Source of the DNA: Leptospira yanagawae serovar Saopaulo str. Sao Paulo = ATCC 700523
GTDB lineage: Bacteria; Spirochaetota; Leptospiria; Leptospirales; Leptospiraceae
Length of the DNA stretch: 64,000 nucleotides
Assembly (NCBI RefSeq): GCF_000332475.2
Contig: NZ_AOGX02000032.1
Coordinates: forward strand, 62,001-126,000
Reading direction: 5' to 3'
Shown: in pieces, positions 16,982 through 27,813 of the stretch
Numbering within the stretch: position 1 is the stretch's first letter
Layout of the letters: each line of letters opens with the position of its first letter
Made by a program: the position numbers and the translations under genes
The notes under the pieces: generated by a model
Told to the model about the DNA's origin: nothing
The model's database searches: none
Seen by the model: only the letters and a program-made list of their open reading frames with translations

Positions 16982-19393
16982 TCAGAGATCGAGGAGTCGT
17001 TTGACAACCTCTACCATCTTTTCATCGGGAGATGTTTTGGTTAAAAAAGCATCTCCCCCTAGTTCCATCACTTCTGTTTCTAATTTATAACCGGTATTGG
17101 GATCGGTATGGGAACTCGATACCAGAATGGAACGAATCTCTTCCATTTCTGAATTCGCATACAAATCACGCAAAAAATCGATCCCCGTTTTTTCGGGCAT
17201 TGAAAAATCAACGATGATAAGGTCCGGTTTTAAGCGTGAGACCGAATACAAAGCATGGTCAGGGTATTCCTCTTCCCAAAGGATACAAGGTATGTCCTTT
17301 AATACCTTTCGGATTTGTTTGCGATACCCTGGGTTGTCATCTAAGATGAGGACAATTTTTTCGAAATTGGGTAGGAGTAGTTCTACAGAAGTTCCTTTGT
17401 TTTCTTCTGATTCTACCACCAAACTGGCACCATGGCGGTCTGCCACTTCATGGCAAAAGGCAAGGCCAACACCTGCTCCCATTTCATCGGCAGTGCCTTT
17501 ACGAACAAAAAGGAAACCTTCTTCTAACACATGTTCGGCCCAGTAACTCGGCATTCCGATCCCAGTATCTTTTACTTTTAAACTCCAGTATTTGCCAGCT
17601 TCCGTTAAAGATACTTCCACTGTGCCAGATTCTTTTGTGAACTTTACAGCATTGGTGAGAAGGTTCCATAACAAATGTTCAATGAGATTGGGGTCACCGA
17701 TTCCAATGGAAGACTCATCAATATGAATGAAAACATTGATGTGTTTTGGTTTTGCCATCTCTTGGATCCGTTCCATCAGTTGGTCTGTGATTTGGCGGAA
17801 ATCAAAAAGTTGGTAATCAGGGAAAACGGAAGCATTTTGGAACCTAGAGTACTTAATGAGTTCTTCCACCATACTCAAGATATTTTTGAGTCCTGTGGAT
17901 GCTTCACCTAATACTTGCTTGGCTCTTTCGGGAGAAAGGGAAGGAGGTGATTCTGTGAGTAAATTGACAACAGAAGAGATCCCAAATAGTGGAGAACGGA
18001 TGTCATGGGAAACGATGGAGATAAATTTATCTTTTAATTCCCCTGTTTTTTCCGCTTTTTCCTTTTCTTTTTTCAGTTCTAACGTTTTCCACTCTACCTC
18101 TTTCCGTAAATTGAGAGTTAGGTATTCCGCAGTTTCCCAGGTATGGGCATTTTGTTTGGAAATCACAATGGCAAGGCACATACAAAAGAGAGCAAACCCA
18201 AGGTCAGTCACGAGAGGTAAATCCCATCGTTTGAAAAACACAACGGAATCATAAATTGTTGCCGACAGAATCACCAAAGTTCCCACTGCGATGTAAATTC
18301 CTATGGTACGAGTTTCTCTTTGGAAAGAAGACCTTACCGCTGCAACCAAAGCAAAAATCAATATGATGACCATGTACACTTGGCTAAAGACAAGGAGATT
18401 TGTGTACACAGCATATGGAGTTGTCAGGATGATTAAGATCTCGATGGCTATGGGAACCAAAAGGATTTTCTTAAGTTTCGAAGGTGCCAAATGGGGTTGG
18501 ACATAAAAGAAAAACAATAAACTAAACAGTTGGATCCCACAAAACGCTAAATATTCCAAACGGATTTGCAACATTTCCAGGAAGTCACTTCCCACAAACC
18601 AATCCCTCGAGACCCGTTCAAAGAGGAGGATCCTTACAAGCCAAGAAAAACACAAAAGGGCAAACCACAATGGAGACTTGTCTTTACGACGGTGGAGGAA
18701 CAAAAACAAATGGGAAATCGTTAGGACTAAAAAAACACCGAAGAAAAAAGATTTTTTACGTTCTTTGAATCGTATGTAAAGGATCATTTTGCCCACCTCA
18801 CCTAAGATAGGTGAATAATAAGGGCCACCACGCGAATAAAGATAATTGGAAATTTGTAAGTACAAAACAGTAGAAGGTGTCGCACGAAAGGATCTACCTG
18901 TTTCTAAATAATAACCGATGGAATCTTCTTTGGTCCTGGAAACCTTTCCTGCCGAACCTAATAACACAAGACCACGTTCCTGGTTATGGTAGTACAATTT
19001 GTACGCGGATGATGCTTCCCTTAAGTACAACAGCAAATTCATTGGTTCGGTTACCTTTAATTTCAAACGGTAGGTAACAAAACCATGGGCGGGTAGGTTT
19101 TGGTTCACCCAATAGGCAGGAACAGAAAGGGGGACTGGTGTTTTTCCTTCGAGAGCTTTGAACTCAGCTTCTGTTTCTGGGAGTTCGCCAGGAAATGCGT
19201 CCCATTGGCCTGCTAGGGGGAAGGGATCTAAGGTTTTTAAATCTTCATTGGTAAGGTCCAAAACCCCATTTTGGATGGATTTGGCTTGTCCAAGTGAGGG
19301 GATTCCCCAGTTGCAATTTACGAAATCAAAGAAAATGGAAAAAACAGAAAGGACAAAAATGACTTTCGATGTGCGAATCCGTTCCACATCCAA
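16982..19393 (-). CDS. Hybrid sensor histidine kinase with 7TMR-DISM sensor
   Basis: An 803-residue membrane kinase. The N-terminus has a signal anchor, then a periplasmic beta-rich 7TMR-DISMED2-like domain (about 50-200), about seven transmembrane helices (about 205-410), a coiled linker, the HisKA domain with phospho-His H463 (FISIVSHDIRSP), an HATPase domain (N box NLLTNAVKF, G1 DTGIGMP, G2 GAGVGLAF) and a C-terminal receiver with phospho-acceptor D729 (IIVDFSMPEKTG). 7TMR-DISM sensors are common in Leptospira and are thought to bind small ligands, often carbohydrates. It is convergent with the NarL-type regulator. The built-in receiver suggests a phosphorelay, but no Hpt domain was seen in the window. 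Confidence 0.92.
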   Translation of the reverse strand: MDVERIRTSKVIFVLSVFSIFFDFVNCNWGIPSLGQAKSIQNGVLDLTNEDLKTLDPFPLAGQWDAFPGELPETEAEFKALEGKTPVPLSVPAYWVNQNLPAHGFVTYRLKLKVTEPMNLLLYLREASSAYKLYYHNQERGLVLLGSAGKVSRTKEDSIGYYLETGRSFRATPSTVLYLQISNYLYSRGGPYYSPILGEVGKMILYIRFKERKKSFFFGVFLVLTISHLFLFLHRRKDKSPLWFALLCFSWLVRILLFERVSRDWFVGSDFLEMLQIRLEYLAFCGIQLFSLLFFFYVQPHLAPSKLKKILLVPIAIEILIILTTPYAVYTNLLVFSQVYMVIILIFALVAAVRSSFQRETRTIGIYIAVGTLVILSATIYDSVVFFKRWDLPLVTDLGFALFCMCLAIVISKQNAHTWETAEYLTLNLRKEVEWKTLELKKEKEKAEKTGELKDKFISIVSHDIRSPLFGISSVVNLLTESPPSLSPERAKQVLGEASTGLKNILSMVEELIKYSRFQNASVFPDYQLFDFRQITDQLMERIQEMAKPKHINVFIHIDESSIGIGDPNLIEHLLWNLLTNAVKFTKESGTVEVSLTEAGKYWSLKVKDTGIGMPSYWAEHVLEEGFLFVRKGTADEMGAGVGLAFCHEVADRHGASLVVESEENKGTSVELLLPNFEKIVLILDDNPGYRKQIRKVLKDIPCILWEEEYPDHALYSVSRLKPDLIIVDFSMPEKTGIDFLRDLYANSEMEEIRSILVSSSHTDPNTGYKLETEVMELGGDAFLTKTSPDEKMVEVVKRLLDL

Positions 19394-19573
19394 ATTTTAA
19401 AAAGATTTTGGAAAAACTCAAATCATATTAGGAGTTCTACGAGAAATTCCAGAGAAAAACGATCCAAATCCTATGAAAAAACGGAACAAGGCACGTTAGC
19501 CTCCTCATTCCCTTTCAGAAAACATTGACTTGGGTACGAAACGAAATGAACTTGTGGAGTTTCGAGGGAACCA

Positions 19574-21157
19574 ATGGCCAAACAATCCGATGCATTTATG
19601 AAAAAAATTAAGGAAGGATACCCAAGTGATGGGTCGTTATTTCTTGGTTGTGGAAAATTTGATGGGGATACCTTCCCGGAGGCCAAAGTGCAAATCCCGC
19701 TTTCTACTTTGAACCGCCACGGTCTCATTGCAGGTGCCACAGGAACAGGGAAAACCAAAACCTTACAACTCCTCACAGAATCCCTTTCCGAAGCAGGAGT
19801 TCCTGTTGTCCTCATGGACATTAAAGGTGATCTTTCCGGCCTTGCAGCAGAAGGGGAAGAAAACGAGAAAGTAAAAGAACGAAATAAGATCCTAGGGGGA
19901 GACTGGTCACCCACATCCTACCCCGTTGAATTTTTATCCATCTCCAAAGAACCAGGAGTCAAATTACGCGCTACTGTTGCAGAATTTGGACCCATTTTGC
20001 TCTCTCGGATTTTGGAACTCAATGAAACGCAAGGCAGTGTGGTCTCCCTTGTCTTTAAGTACTGTGATGATTTGGGTTTGCCTATCCTGGATCTTAAAGA
20101 TTTCAAAAAAGCACTCCAATACATCAATGATGAAGGAAAAGAAGAACTCGAAAAGGAATACGGAACTGTATCTTCTCAAAGTGTTTCCATCATCTTACGA
20201 AAGTTAATGGATCTCGAGAGCCAAGGGGGTGAGGATTTTTTTGGTGAACCTTCTTTTGATGTGAATGACCTCCTCCATATAGAATCCAAAAAAGGAAAAA
20301 TTTCCATCGTCCGACTCACAGACATCCAAACCAAACCACGTCTTTTTTCTACGTTTATGTTGTCGCTTCTCACGGAAATTTATGCGAATTTCCCAGAAGA
20401 AGGTGATTTGGAAAAACCTAAACTAGTCCTCTTCATCGATGAGGCACATTTAGTATTTGATGAAGCTTCCAGTGATTTATTAAAACAACTGGAAACCATG
20501 GTGCGCCTCATTCGTTCGAAAGGAGTTGGCATTATCTTTTGTACCCAATCACCCACCGATTTGCCAAAAGAAATTTTAGGTCAACTTGGTTTGAAAGTAC
20601 AACATGCCCTCCGTGCCTTTACAGCAAACGACCGCAAGGCGATTAAAACCGCTGCCGAGAACTATCCTGAAACTGATTTTTATGATACAAAGGAAGTGAT
20701 CACAGAACTTGGGATTGGAGAAGCCTTCATCACGGCACTCGGAACCAAAGGTTCCCCCACTCCCCTTGTCCATACCCTACTCTCTCCACCAAAATCACGT
20801 ATGGGAACTCTTACCGATAAGGAACTCCAAACTTCGATTGGGAAATCGGATCTGGTGAAAAAATATGAAACCACCCTCGATCGTGAAAGTGCACACGAAA
20901 TGCTTTCCAAAAAAATGGAAACCATTGCCGAAGAAACAGAATCGGCAGAAGAGGAATCCGGATCAAAAAAACCCAAATCCAAACGAGCCCAGGAAAAAGA
21001 AGACCCCAGTTTCGTGGAAACTCTTTCGAAAAATCCTCTTGCTCGGGAAGTCGGAAGGACAGTTGCCAAGGAAGTCACGCGCGGCCTTCTCGGAATGCTT
21101 GGGGTAACACCAAAACGAGGTTCTCGCAGGAAAAAAACAGGGTTATTTGGGTTCTAA
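19574..21157 (+). CDS. HerA-like DUF853/YjgR-family ATPase
   Basis: A 527-residue P-loop ATPase of the helicase-HerA-like family. Walker A is GATGTGKT near 54-61. Walker B is FIDEAHLVF near 289. The conserved MDIKGDLSGLA and FCTQSPTDLP segments are present. Members are widespread, and their role is poorly defined; they resemble DNA translocases. A charged Glu/Lys-rich segment at about 440-480 precedes a basic C-terminus. No nuclease partner (NurA) or SIR2-type gene is adjacent, so this looks like a lone housekeeping copy rather than a defence gene. It lies upstream of groES on the same strand, but the CIRCE sites separate them. Confidence 0.85.
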   Translation: MAKQSDAFMKKIKEGYPSDGSLFLGCGKFDGDTFPEAKVQIPLSTLNRHGLIAGATGTGKTKTLQLLTESLSEAGVPVVLMDIKGDLSGLAAEGEENEKVKERNKILGGDWSPTSYPVEFLSISKEPGVKLRATVAEFGPILLSRILELNETQGSVVSLVFKYCDDLGLPILDLKDFKKALQYINDEGKEELEKEYGTVSSQSVSIILRKLMDLESQGGEDFFGEPSFDVNDLLHIESKKGKISIVRLTDIQTKPRLFSTFMLSLLTEIYANFPEEGDLEKPKLVLFIDEAHLVFDEASSDLLKQLETMVRLIRSKGVGIIFCTQSPTDLPKEILGQLGLKVQHALRAFTANDRKAIKTAAENYPETDFYDTKEVITELGIGEAFITALGTKGSPTPLVHTLLSPPKSRMGTLTDKELQTSIGKSDLVKKYETTLDRESAHEMLSKKMETIAEETESAEEESGSKKPKSKRAQEKEDPSFVETLSKNPLAREVGRTVAKEVTRGLLGMLGVTPKRGSRRKKTGLFGF

Positions 21158-21164
21158 CTCTTTT

Positions 21165-21191
21165 TTAGCACTCTTCACTTGAAAGTGCTTG
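21165..21191 (+). promoter_or_regulatory. CIRCE-like HrcA operator, distal copy
   Basis: TTAGCACTC, 9 bases, then AAGTGCTTG. The left half is a perfect CIRCE half-site and the right half matches 6 of 9 positions of GAGTGCTAA. It lies about 105 bp upstream of groES, directly after the stop of the preceding gene. HrcA is the expected ligand. Confidence 0.6.
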
Positions 21192-21228
21192 ACCTCTTTC
21201 TCCTACAAACATTCTATGGTACTTGAGT

Positions 21229-21255
21229 TTAGCACTCTTTTTGAAATGGTGCTAA
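21229..21255 (+). promoter_or_regulatory. CIRCE-like HrcA operator, proximal copy
   Basis: TTAGCACTC, 9 bases, then TGGTGCTAA (7 of 9 in the right half), 41 bp upstream of groES. It overlaps a plausible promoter: TTGAAA at 21241-21246 and TATTAA at 21265-21270, 18 bases apart. HrcA bound here would block RNA polymerase, giving heat-inducible groESL. Confidence 0.8.
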
Positions 21256-21295
21256 ACTTAGTATTATTAAGTAGATTGCATACAAGGAGTCACTC

Positions 21296-21586
21296 ATGGC
21301 ATCAATCAAACCTTTAGGCGACCGAGTAGTCGTAGAGCCAAAGAATGAGTCAGAAGAAAAAATCGGATCCATCATCGTACCAGACACTGCCAAAGAAAAA
21401 CCACAAGAAGGCAAAGTCATCGCTGTGGGACAAGGCCGTTACGAAGACGGGAAACTCGTTCCTTTAGAAGTAAAGGTGGGGGACACAGTCCTTTACGGTA
21501 AGTATTCCGGAACAGAAATCAAACAAGGCGGAAAAGAATTACTCATCATCCGTGAAAGCGACATCCTCGGTGTTGTGACAAACTAA
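21296..21586 (+). CDS. groES: Co-chaperonin GroES
   Basis: A 96-residue GroES with the canonical [12 protein letters not shown] start, the mobile-loop region ([20 protein letters not shown]) and the GKYSGTEIK and [13 protein letters not shown] segments. It forms the heptameric lid of the GroEL folding chamber. An AAGGAG Shine-Dalgarno sits 6 bases before the ATG. It is the first gene of a two-gene heat-shock operon under the CIRCE-like sites, with groEL 18 bp downstream. Confidence 0.98.
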   Translation: MASIKPLGDRVVVEPKNESEEKIGSIIVPDTAKEKPQEGKVIAVGQGRYEDGKLVPLEVKVGDTVLYGKYSGTEIKQGGKELLIIRESDILGVVTN

Positions 21587-21592
21587 ATCTAA

Positions 21593-23254
<1,662 letters not shown>

Positions 23255-23309
23255 ATCATCCCCTCATTTCACCTTAGGTCTGTTTGGTGATCCAAAGAGA
23301 CCTAACACC

Positions 23310-23345
23310 AAAAGGCCTTGTGAGTGACATCCAAGGCCTTTTTTT
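23310..23345 (+). terminator. Rho-independent terminator of groESL
   Basis: A perfect 11-bp stem (AAAAGGCCTTG at 23310-23320 and CAAGGCCTTTT at 23332-23342) with an 11-base loop is followed by a run ending in seven T residues. Confidence 0.9.
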
Positions 23346-23477
23346 ATGGGAAAAAGCCAATCCATTCCCAAAACGGATTGTTCCATCCGCTCATCCTATT
23401 GCCAATCTCACCTCGACTGAAACAAAACGGATCAAACCGTTGATCGATTGGAGTGAACTGTGAGTGTTCACTAGGAT

Positions 23478-23864
23478 TCAATCTTCCGACTCGTGGGTCT
23501 CTACAATTGACTTCTTATATTTCTCCACTGCCCGTTTCTTTTGTTTGGATTTTTGTTTGCGAATGGCATCGAGTTTGTGGCGGAACGTTTCCGGTTTTAA
23601 ATCCTTCTCCATTTCCAAACAGAGTATATCTCTCGCTTTGTAACGATTCAGTCCTTGTGTCCGATACATCGAACACTTCACTTGTTTGCCAGAGGGGATA
23701 TGGAGTAAGACAACAGCAGTTGCCACCTTATTCACGTTCTGCCCCCCTTTGCCACTGGCCTTCACAAACTGTTCTTTGAGATCAGATTCGTGGATGCCAA
23801 CAACTTCCATCCGTTTTTTCAGGGAGGCATTTTTTTCTGGTGAAACTGGGAAAGTAAGCGCCAT
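23478..23864 (-). CDS. Release-factor-like peptidyl-tRNA hydrolase (GGQ domain only)
   Basis: A 128-residue protein with the class I release factor catalytic motif GKGGQNVNK (GGQ at 40-42) and a basic C-terminal tail (KQKSKQKKR and following Lys-rich helix). It has no codon-recognition domain. This matches ArfB/YaeJ or PrfH-like rescue factors that release peptides from stalled ribosomes, where the basic tail enters the empty mRNA channel. The YRTQGLNRYKARDIL segment is more like the release-factor-like subgroup than classic YaeJ, so I do not assign a symbol. Confidence 0.8.
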   Translation of the reverse strand: MALTFPVSPEKNASLKKRMEVVGIHESDLKEQFVKASGKGGQNVNKVATAVVLLHIPSGKQVKCSMYRTQGLNRYKARDILCLEMEKDLKPETFRHKLDAIRKQKSKQKKRAVEKYKKSIVETHESED

Positions 23865-23930
23865 GTTCGTTTGAGCTTTCGTGTGTAGTGTTATGTATTT
23901 TGGTCTTAGGCTGGTTAGCTTTGGAAAATA

Positions 23931-23949
23931 CCCTTCCTTATACGAAGGG
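23931..23949 (-). terminator. Possible weak terminator after the UVR-motif hypothetical gene
   Basis: A 6-bp stem CCCTTC/GAAGGG with a 7-base loop. Read leftwards it is followed by TATTTTCC. It lies about 33 bp past the stop at 23982. The stem is short and the T-run is interrupted, so this is tentative. Confidence 0.35.
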
Positions 23950-23981
23950 CATTGGATCGATTTATCTTCGACTCAAAACGA

Positions 23982-24674
23982 TTAAGTGGCAGTGGATTCA
24001 ATTTCCAAAATGCGTTTACGCAAATCAGAAGCCGTTTCGTAATTTTCGATTTGGATGGCATTGAATTTTTGGATGTAAAGGCCTACCAGTTCATCCCCTA
24101 CTTTGCCAGGAACCGACAACGCTTTTTTGAAGTTATCGATATCAAGTGTAGGGTGGTTGTTATGGAAGTAGTCCACAATGCGTTCCATTTTGAGTCTTGT
24201 CGCTTCTCTGGCAATCCCAGAAGTGTTTCGGAATTCGATGGAGAGGTTTGCCAAAGTTTCCAATGGTTCACTCACTGGTTCGAGTTGGTCACTCAAGTTT
24301 TGGTTTTGCGTTTTCTTTTCCTTTGCCTTACAGAATTCCACATACCGCATCACCATCGAATTGAACTGCTCCATTCGTTCCTGGATGTATTGGTTCGCTT
24401 GTTCTTTGTTTTCAGGCATTTGGAAGTCAGGAAGTTGCACCACATCATACAGATGGATATTGTCCGAGAGGATTTTCATGAGCTCCTCTTTGGAAGGAAG
24501 TGCGACAGGAGGAAATGTCACCACGGGGTAGTTGTCTCCGATTTTTAAGAAACTCACCACCACATTGGAGGCTATGATTTTCCCACCTGGTGCAATCGGA
24601 TTCTCTCCGAATACATGGCAGTATGCGATTAAATTCCCTGTTGGATTTGGTTTGGAACCGCGTTCAAAATTCAT
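23982..24674 (-). CDS. Conserved hypothetical protein with a UVR-like C-terminal motif
   Basis: A 230-residue soluble protein I do not recognise. The N-terminal 70 residues are beta-rich ([26 protein letters not shown]) and the middle is a charged helix. The last 30 residues, [16 protein letters not shown], match the UVR-motif pattern (A-x-x-x-E-D-Y-E-x-A-A-x-L-R-D) of UvrB, UvrC and ClpC-type proteins, a protein-protein contact helix. It is 47 bp downstream of the Mrp/ApbC gene on the same strand and may be co-transcribed. No enzymatic motif is seen. Confidence 0.7.
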   Translation of the reverse strand: MNFERGSKPNPTGNLIAYCHVFGENPIAPGGKIIASNVVVSFLKIGDNYPVVTFPPVALPSKEELMKILSDNIHLYDVVQLPDFQMPENKEQANQYIQERMEQFNSMVMRYVEFCKAKEKKTQNQNLSDQLEPVSEPLETLANLSIEFRNTSGIAREATRLKMERIVDYFHNNHPTLDIDNFKKALSVPGKVGDELVGLYIQKFNAIQIENYETASDLRKRILEIESTAT

Positions 24675-24721
24675 AGTGTATCCTTTAGACTAAGAAAAGC
24701 CAGTGAAGAAACAAGTGATTT

Positions 24722-25774
24722 TTACTCTTCCCAATTCGCAATTTGTTCTTCTAAATTCTTGGCGATCTTAAAATACGCCTCTTTCAAAGGAGAGTCTTTT
24801 GCGTCAAGTAAGGCCGGTTTGCCCGATTCACCCGAACTCATCACATCGAGTGTGAGAGGGACTGCTCCCAGTTCCGGAACTCCCACTTGTTTGGAAAGTT
24901 TCTCCCCTCCCCCTTTCGAAAATACATCGGTGACATGCCCACATTTCGGACATGCAAAACCACTCATGTTTTCGACAATCCCAAGGATTGGTACTTTCAC
25001 TTGTTTGAACATGGCAGCTGCACGACCTGCATCAAGGACTGCCACTTCTTGTGGAGTTGTCACAATCACAGCTCCATCAAGGTCAATGAGTTGGGCAAGG
25101 GATAATTGTACATCCCCCGTTCCTGGAGGTAAATCAATGAATAGGTAATCGAGTTCTCCCCAAACCACATCGTATAAGAACTGTTCAATGGCCTTTCCAA
25201 GCATGGGTCCACGCCAAACCACAGGTTGGTCTTCTGTGACGAGGAAGGAAAAGGAAATGAGTTTGATTCCATGTTTTTCAATTGGATATATTTTATCTTC
25301 TTCAGACTTTAAGGCAACACGGCCATTGATCCCAAACATTTTACCAAGAGATGGTCCATAGATGTCAGCATCCATGATCCCCACCTTCTTTCCGTTAAGT
25401 GCAAGGGTGCTGGCAAGGTTTGCAGTGACAGTTGATTTTCCAACACCACCTTTTCCCGATCCAACAGCGATGACTTTTTTTACGCCAAAGATTCGGTTTC
25501 CGTCTTCCATTTTTAAGTTTTGGTCGACTTCAAATTTGATTTTGACTTTTCCAGCACCTTCGATTTTGGAAATGAGCTGTCTTGTTTGTGCTTCCAAACC
25601 AATTTGCAAACGACGGTCTGCATTCGGAGTTTTGATGAGGATTTCGATTCCATCCTCAGTAGGTGTGACCTTTGCAACCATACCAAGACTCACAATGTCT
25701 TTTTTGAGTTCTGGGTGTTTCACTTGCATGAGTTGCCGTTGGATGGAAGTTAAATCAATTTTATCATTTGCCAT
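24722..25774 (-). CDS. apbC: Mrp/ApbC family Fe-S cluster carrier ATPase
   Basis: A 350-residue P-loop protein of the Mrp/NBP35 family. An N-terminal MIP18-like (DUF59) domain covers about 1-90. The deviant Walker A is [10 protein letters not shown] at 106-115, followed by the [14 protein letters not shown] and [11 protein letters not shown] segments. The CPKC pair near 275 is the expected bridging Fe-S ligand. It probably delivers Fe-S clusters to apo-proteins in the cytoplasm. It starts 10 bp downstream of the metallophosphoesterase gene, so it is likely in the same operon as the lipoyl and phosphoesterase genes upstream. Confidence 0.92.
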   Translation of the reverse strand: MANDKIDLTSIQRQLMQVKHPELKKDIVSLGMVAKVTPTEDGIEILIKTPNADRRLQIGLEAQTRQLISKIEGAGKVKIKFEVDQNLKMEDGNRIFGVKKVIAVGSGKGGVGKSTVTANLASTLALNGKKVGIMDADIYGPSLGKMFGINGRVALKSEEDKIYPIEKHGIKLISFSFLVTEDQPVVWRGPMLGKAIEQFLYDVVWGELDYLFIDLPPGTGDVQLSLAQLIDLDGAVIVTTPQEVAVLDAGRAAAMFKQVKVPILGIVENMSGFACPKCGHVTDVFSKGGGEKLSKQVGVPELGAVPLTLDVMSSGESGKPALLDAKDSPLKEAYFKIAKNLEEQIANWEE

Positions 25775-25784
25775 GGTATGTCCT

Positions 25785-26648
25785 TTAGACGACTCCTTCA
25801 GTCTCTTCGTATAGAATGGGATTTGTCTCTGTGAATTTGTTTTCTGAATAGATAAAACGACGATAGTGAGTTTGTTTCCCTAGTTCAATCAAATGGAAAC
25901 CACACTCATGTTTGGAATCGGATAACCTTGTACTCGATGCTGAGTTCACAATCGTAAAAGGAGTTTCTTTGCCAGGAAGTTTCACCCAATTGGTATGTGT
26001 ATGCCCATGTAAGTACAATTCGGGTGGGTTCGATTGTAATCCAAGAACCACTTCTTTTCGATTGGACATTCGGTGGGAAGCCGATTCTACTTCTGTGTTG
26101 GGATTCCAAAGCGGGTGGTGCCCGACGAGTACATAAGGATCTTTTGAAATCCCAACGGTTTTTTCTACAATTTCTTTTGCTACGTACCCATTGGCAGTGA
26201 TCCTTGGGATGGCAAGATTGGAATCCCAACCAACAAAGAGTTTACCCGCAATGCGTTTCGTTCGGAGGTAAAAGTTTGGATGAACGGATTCTCCCATCCA
26301 CTCTTCAAATGCTTTTTCAAACAAAGGATTTGGTCCCATGGCACGTTTTTGGTATCGGTCATGATTCCCTGGGATCAGGAACGTTTTGTTCGTAAGAATT
26401 GGTTTTAAGATATCTTTTGCGTTTTGGAATTCACTAGGGTGTGAAACGTTTGTTAGGTCACCAGAAATCACTAGTGCATCATATTCTAAATTTTTGATGG
26501 TATCCACCATCGCCGCAATGAGCACCACAGGGTGTTTTGACTTTCTCCTCACATGGTAATTGAGGTATCCGACAATTGCTTTTCCTCGAAGAGAAAACAA
26601 TGAAAGTTTCTTCGGGAAATGTAAATCGGAGATATGAAGGATTTTCAT
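25785..26648 (-). CDS. Metallophosphoesterase (calcineurin-like)
   Basis: A 287-residue cytoplasmic metallophosphoesterase with all family motifs in order: HISDLHF (5-11), SGDLTN, PGNHDRY, VGHHPLW and HGHTH (about 216-220). The two-metal site looks complete. The family includes cyclic-nucleotide and lipid phosphodiesterases, and UDP-diacylglucosamine hydrolases; the substrate cannot be fixed from sequence. The start ATG overlaps the stop of the lipoyl-domain gene by 4 bp (ATGA), so the two are coupled. Confidence 0.88.
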   Translation of the reverse strand: MKILHISDLHFPKKLSLFSLRGKAIVGYLNYHVRRKSKHPVVLIAAMVDTIKNLEYDALVISGDLTNVSHPSEFQNAKDILKPILTNKTFLIPGNHDRYQKRAMGPNPLFEKAFEEWMGESVHPNFYLRTKRIAGKLFVGWDSNLAIPRITANGYVAKEIVEKTVGISKDPYVLVGHHPLWNPNTEVESASHRMSNRKEVVLGLQSNPPELYLHGHTHTNWVKLPGKETPFTIVNSASSTRLSDSKHECGFHLIELGKQTHYRRFIYSENKFTETNPILYEETEGVV

Positions 26649-26887
26649 TCGTTAATATCCATGATTCCGAGGATATCTCCTTTTTTCACTACCGATCCTT
26701 GTTCTTTTAGGATTTTTTTTAAGGTGCCACTATAGGGAGATTCCACTGGAAATGCAGCTTTATCCGTGACAAGTTCAATCACTTCATCCCCTTCTTTTAC
26801 GTCTTGGCCTTCTTTGCAAAGCCAACGGACCAGTTCAATTTTTTCCGTATCACCTAAATCAGGAGTTTTTAGAAGGAATTCTTTCAT
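26645..26887 (-). CDS. Stand-alone biotin/lipoyl attachment domain protein
   Basis: An 80-residue protein that is nothing but a lipoyl/biotinyl domain: V-x-W-L-C-K-E-G-Q-D-V-K-E-G-D-E, then VTDKAAFPVES with the modifiable Lys (about K43) in a DKA context. DKA favours lipoyl over biotin, which usually has MKM. In 2-oxoacid dehydrogenase E2 proteins this domain is fused to a catalytic core, which is absent here. I use the ATG at 26887 rather than a TTG two codons upstream. It is the first gene of a set that continues with the phosphoesterase and Mrp/ApbC. Its partner enzyme is unknown. Confidence 0.8.
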   Translation of the reverse strand: MKEFLLKTPDLGDTEKIELVRWLCKEGQDVKEGDEVIELVTDKAAFPVESPYSGTLKKILKEQGSVVKKGDILGIMDINE

Positions 26888-26976
26888 AAACAAACAAACC
26901 TGCTCACTCGGTCGGAAAACTGGTTTACAAAACCATGTTTTCCCGTTTTTTTAACATAAAAGTTTAGCGAACCTCA

Positions 26977-27813
26977 ATGGCAAACGAGAAAATCAAATAC
27001 AAAGGCTCCGAAATCCTACAAAACTTAGACCAACTCATCCAAAAGGATTATTTCCATTTTGAATTAAAAGGTCTGACAAAATCAACCCGAGACATTGTAA
27101 ACGAAGTGGTGCAAGGGATACTCAACCGTGTGGGTGCCAACCCTCTCACTTCCTTCCATCTTTTCAGTGGTCTTATGGAGGCTCTCCTCAATGCAGTCAA
27201 AGCCAATACACGATTTGTCATTTTCCAAGACGAACTCTTAAATAAACTCAAAGCCCAAGGCCAAACCCCTGAAGAGGAAGCAGAAGAGTTACTCGATATC
27301 ATCCTAGAAACGGAACCTCTTCGAGATGCAATGCAACGTTACATTGTGCCCGATAAAATCAAAAAAGTAGTTCAAAAGATACTCACACTCTCTGACAAAA
27401 AACGAACCAAAAAACACAATCTTTCAGAGGATGAAAAAGACTTCCTAACCATTGTTAAGGAAAAAGTGAAAAAATACGATTTGAAGATATCTATGAAAAT
27501 TGAAATTCGACCTACATCCGTATACATTCGGATACGGAACGATTCACCCATTATGGGAATGGATTTAAATCGGATTCGTAAAAGTAGAGAACGCCATGCC
27601 GAACTGGCTAAACAAGGAAACAGTGCTGAATTTTTTCGCCCAGATTTCTTGGATGAAAAAGAAAGTGCAGGCTTTGGAATTGCAATGATTGATGAAGGGT
27701 TTTATAATTTAGGCCTTGATCCATTAGAGTGTTTTGACATCCAAACCAGTAAAAAAACCACCACAGTGTACTTGAACTACCCTCTCGATGCCCTACAAAA
27801 AATGGAGTTTTGA
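26977..27813 (+). CDS. HATPase-fold protein (anti-sigma/histidine-kinase-like ATPase)
   Basis: A 278-residue soluble protein. The N box is recognisable as [13 protein letters not shown] near 65-77 (Glu and Asn for Mg-ATP). A second strand motif [17 protein letters not shown] aligns with the G1 region, and [11 protein letters not shown] near 227-237 with the G2 lid. There is a long inserted helical segment at about 90-160 with many Glu/Lys. There is no HisKA, so it is not a full kinase. It could be an RsbW-type switch kinase or a phosphorelay ATPase. It directly precedes pabB and overlaps it slightly. I have no specific function. Confidence 0.7.
   Translation: MANEKIKYKGSEILQNLDQLIQKDYFHFELKGLTKSTRDIVNEVVQGILNRVGANPLTSFHLFSGLMEALLNAVKANTRFVIFQDELLNKLKAQGQTPEEEAEELLDIILETEPLRDAMQRYIVPDKIKKVVQKILTLSDKKRTKKHNLSEDEKDFLTIVKEKVKKYDLKISMKIEIRPTSVYIRIRNDSPIMGMDLNRIRKSRERHAELAKQGNSAEFFRPDFLDEKESAGFGIAMIDEGFYNLGLDPLECFDIQTSKKTTTVYLNYPLDALQKMEF

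Noticed and set aside
19574..21157. HerA-like ATPase as part of a defence system
   Set aside because: No NurA, SIR2, or DUF4297-type partner is adjacent; the DUF853/YjgR subfamily is a common lone gene.
23287..23463. A 58-codon GTG-started open frame downstream of groEL with a protein-like sequence and an upstream AGG
   Set aside because: It runs through the strong groESL terminator hairpin, so it would need its own transcript; no promoter was seen and I could not recognise a family. Kept only as a possible remnant.
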